In this document: positions 62,266 to 64,000 of the stretch, piece by piece | How the letters are laid out: each line of letters begins with the position of its first letter | Position numbering within the stretch: position 1 is the stretch's first letter | Source: Anaerolineales bacterium | GTDB taxonomy: Bacteria > Chloroflexota > Anaerolineae > Anaerolineales > Villigracilaceae | Length of the DNA stretch: 64,000 nucleotides | Direction: 5' to 3' | Assembly: GCA_030680795.1 (NCBI GenBank) | Contig: JAUXUL010000010.1 | Span: 1-64,000 of the forward strand | Translations under genes and position numbers: made by a program | Notes under the pieces: model-generated | Databases searched by the model: none | What the model was told of the DNA's origin: nothing | The model's input: only the letters and a program-made list of their open reading frames with translations

Positions 62266-62268
62266 ATG

Positions 62269-63996
62269 TTATTCTATTCCATCAAAAATATGATCGAGCG
62301 TTTCCTCACTCACATCAAATACCGAGCCATTCTCAGGCAACGCCTCTATCGTCATCCATTCGGGCAGGCGGTCATCTTTGGCGGTGAAGCCTGCGCGTTT
62401 GTTAAATTCGCGTTCCATCTTGATGGTTTCTTTACCCAAAGCCTGTAATATATTATCGGGCAGGTCATCCCAACCATAGCGCGCTTTGAGCAAACGCTTC
62501 ACCACCCCATCGGGCGTGGCGGCGTAACCAAAGCCTGCAAAGATACAAGCGCCTAATGAGTCATACCCGCCCATATTTAGCTGCGCGTTCAACGAAGCAT
62601 CTTTTTGGGTATGCGGGTCAAGGTGATCTATTTTTGCGCGGATGGTGAGTCCGCATGTGTGGTCTGCGCCTTGTGGAGATGTCGCATACGTGACACCTGT
62701 ACCTTTGATCGAGCGCGGCTCATACGCGCTCATGGCTTGTCTTTTGACAACAGGCACACGTCCAATTCCATATTTGTCGCCCATATCCGCCGCACCATCG
62801 CCAAGCTTCCGTCCGAGTTCAGTGCCTTTGCGAATCTCGTCAATCAATTTCAGCGCGCTGTCGCCATCGCCCCATTTCATCAAGCCAGCTTCTGCGGCAA
62901 CACCGAGCGCCGCACCGACTTCAATTGAATCAAGTCCAAGATCATTCACTTGCCAATTCAAGCGTCCGATGGTGTCGAGTGAATCAATATCAAGGTTTGT
63001 TCCCATCAAGCCGATGGTCTCATACTCAAGCGGCGAGACGATGATCTTGCCGTCCTCTCCGCCAAAGACATTCGAGCACTTGATCGTGCAGCCCGCCATG
63101 CACGCGTGTGACGGATCAGACGGTTTGCCGCGCGTCAAAGTAAATTCACGCAATGCCTCGCCGCTGACATTTTCAATTTTATCAAAGGTTCCGCGTGAAA
63201 AATTATGCACGGGTATGCCTGCAAATTGCTGAGTCAACTGCGTCATCGCGGCTGTGCCATAATCGCGATACGTAACCGATTGCGGATGCTCCATCACCGA
63301 TTTGGTGTAATCTTTCTGTGCGACTTTAAACGCCTCGGGACTCACGATGGCAGGCCTCTGCCCACCAGCATGATCGAACACGATGGCTTTTAATCCCTTC
63401 GAGCCCATCACCGCGCCGAGTCCGCCGCGAGCGGCAATCCGCGCTGGGACCTTGTCTTTATCAATATTCTGGATCCCCGCGGACTTCATCAGCATTTCGC
63501 CGCCAGGACCAATCAACGCGATGGCAACTTTATCCCCATATTTTCCAAGCAATTTCAATGCGGTCTCATAGACACCCACACCTTCGAGGTCATCAGCCTT
63601 TTCCCACTTTGCGCCATTGAGTGAAAGATGCAAAACCCAGAAGCCATTTTCCTTGGGCTGATTTTCAATAATGAGCGCCTTCATGCCCATGAAGGCCATG
63701 TGATAACCAGTGCGTCCACCCGCGTTAGCTTCTTTGATGCCGCCAGTCAATGGGGATTTGCCACCCACCGAAATTCTATCCGTGGATGAGAGCATATGCC
63801 CCACCAGCAGGCCAGGTGCGAAGATGAGTTTGTTTCCCGCGCCAAGCGGATCACATTTCGCATCCACTTCATCAAGGAGGATACGCGCAAGCAGTCCGCG
63901 CCCGCCGAGTCGAATCCATGTTTCAGGGACATCCTCACGCTTAAGTATTTGTTCACGCACATTTACCCGCCAAACTTGAGATTTATATTCGGCCAT
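62269..63996 (-). CDS. Aldehyde:ferredoxin oxidoreductase (tungsten family)
   Basis: A 575-residue enzyme near the right edge, with start ATG at 63996 four bases from the window end. The N-terminal domain has RLGGRGLLARILLDEV, GHMLSSTDRISVGGKSPLTGG and ANAGGRTGYHMAFMGMKALII, the tungstopterin-binding pattern. The cluster cysteines are in SHACMAGCTIKCSN (about residue 300) and LGACIFAG near 495. It oxidises aldehydes to acids with ferredoxin in the cytosol and usually needs W or Mo pterin. A ribosome site cannot be seen because the upstream DNA is outside the window. It may cooperate with the adjacent acyl-CoA synthetase in acid/aldehyde conversion (inference). Confidence 0.92.
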   Translation of the reverse strand: MAEYKSQVWRVNVREQILKREDVPETWIRLGGRGLLARILLDEVDAKCDPLGAGNKLIFAPGLLVGHMLSSTDRISVGGKSPLTGGIKEANAGGRTGYHMAFMGMKALIIENQPKENGFWVLHLSLNGAKWEKADDLEGVGVYETALKLLGKYGDKVAIALIGPGGEMLMKSAGIQNIDKDKVPARIAARGGLGAVMGSKGLKAIVFDHAGGQRPAIVSPEAFKVAQKDYTKSVMEHPQSVTYRDYGTAAMTQLTQQFAGIPVHNFSRGTFDKIENVSGEALREFTLTRGKPSDPSHACMAGCTIKCSNVFGGEDGKIIVSPLEYETIGLMGTNLDIDSLDTIGRLNWQVNDLGLDSIEVGAALGVAAEAGLMKWGDGDSALKLIDEIRKGTELGRKLGDGAADMGDKYGIGRVPVVKRQAMSAYEPRSIKGTGVTYATSPQGADHTCGLTIRAKIDHLDPHTQKDASLNAQLNMGGYDSLGACIFAGFGYAATPDGVVKRLLKARYGWDDLPDNILQALGKETIKMEREFNKRAGFTAKDDRLPEWMTIEALPENGSVFDVSEETLDHIFDGIE

Positions 63997-64000
63997 TGTT

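Overview
The window reads as chromosomal DNA of an uncultured-type Chloroflexota bacterium, most likely class Anaerolineae. This is inference from gene content: an atpA-atpG-atpD-atpC block followed by an MreB-like gene, a Rex repressor, a B12-binding radical SAM protein with its DUF2344 partner, isopentenyl phosphate kinase, Thr/Pro-rich '(L)TPT' linkers in surface proteins, and many leaderless-looking promoters. No rRNA, CRISPR array or complete insertion sequence was seen. One tRNA is present, tRNA-Arg(CCG).

Region 1 (1-13.5 kb) looks like a catabolic or salvage locus. On the minus strand are a partial choline-kinase-like gene, an APC permease, a metallophosphoesterase and a DeoR regulator. 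On the plus strand are a nucleotidyltransferase-like protein, a four-CBS protein, a dimethylglycine/sarcosine dehydrogenase-like flavoprotein with a folate-binding half, a second choline-kinase-like enzyme, a class II aldolase, a HisC-like aminotransferase, a HAD phosphatase and a Nudix hydrolase. Together they suggest uptake, phosphorylation, aldol cleavage, transamination and demethylation of an amino-alcohol-like compound. The substrate cannot be read from sequence.

Region 2 (13.5-30 kb) is housekeeping: a bactofilin-like membrane protein, radical SAM/DUF2344 with a DinB-like gene between them, a PrsW-type protease, tRNA-Arg, an SH3 lipoprotein, rex, a divergent MreB-like gene, the F1 ATP synthase genes, an ATP-grasp ligase, a cold shock protein and a PHP phosphoesterase.

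Region 3 (30.2-48.1 kb, all plus strand) is the accessory region and the best candidate for an undescribed system. It begins with a protein that looks like an IS200-type transposase fold with its HUH motif lost, then an Mrr-like protein with altered catalytic positions, then a stand-alone 'APDFW' domain. Next come a 7TM-PAS-GAF histidine kinase, a NarL regulator, an MraZ-like protein and a second NarL regulator. A tightly linked run follows: an AAA/STAND-like ATPase overlapping a 905-aa APDFW-TPR protein, two more TPR proteins built from the same roughly 100-residue module, two small TPR-like proteins, and two overlapping SPFH-like membrane proteins.

Region 4 (48.1-64 kb) is mixed metabolism: PsuG, an AHSA1-like protein, a hotdog thioesterase, a membrane-anchored surface protein, isopentenyl phosphate kinase, a eukaryotic-type formate-tetrahydrofolate ligase, an amidase, a small secreted protein, a membrane/beta-propeller protein, a formylglycine-enzyme-like lipoprotein, an acyl-CoA synthetase interrupted by an in-frame amber codon, and an aldehyde:ferredoxin oxidoreductase at the right edge.

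Intergenic DNA is rich in small structured repeats: perfect palindromes, two MITE-like elements of about 140 bp with 15-17 bp terminal inverted repeats, and arrays with strict 8-bp or 7-bp periodicity. Some of these arrays lie inside coding sequence.
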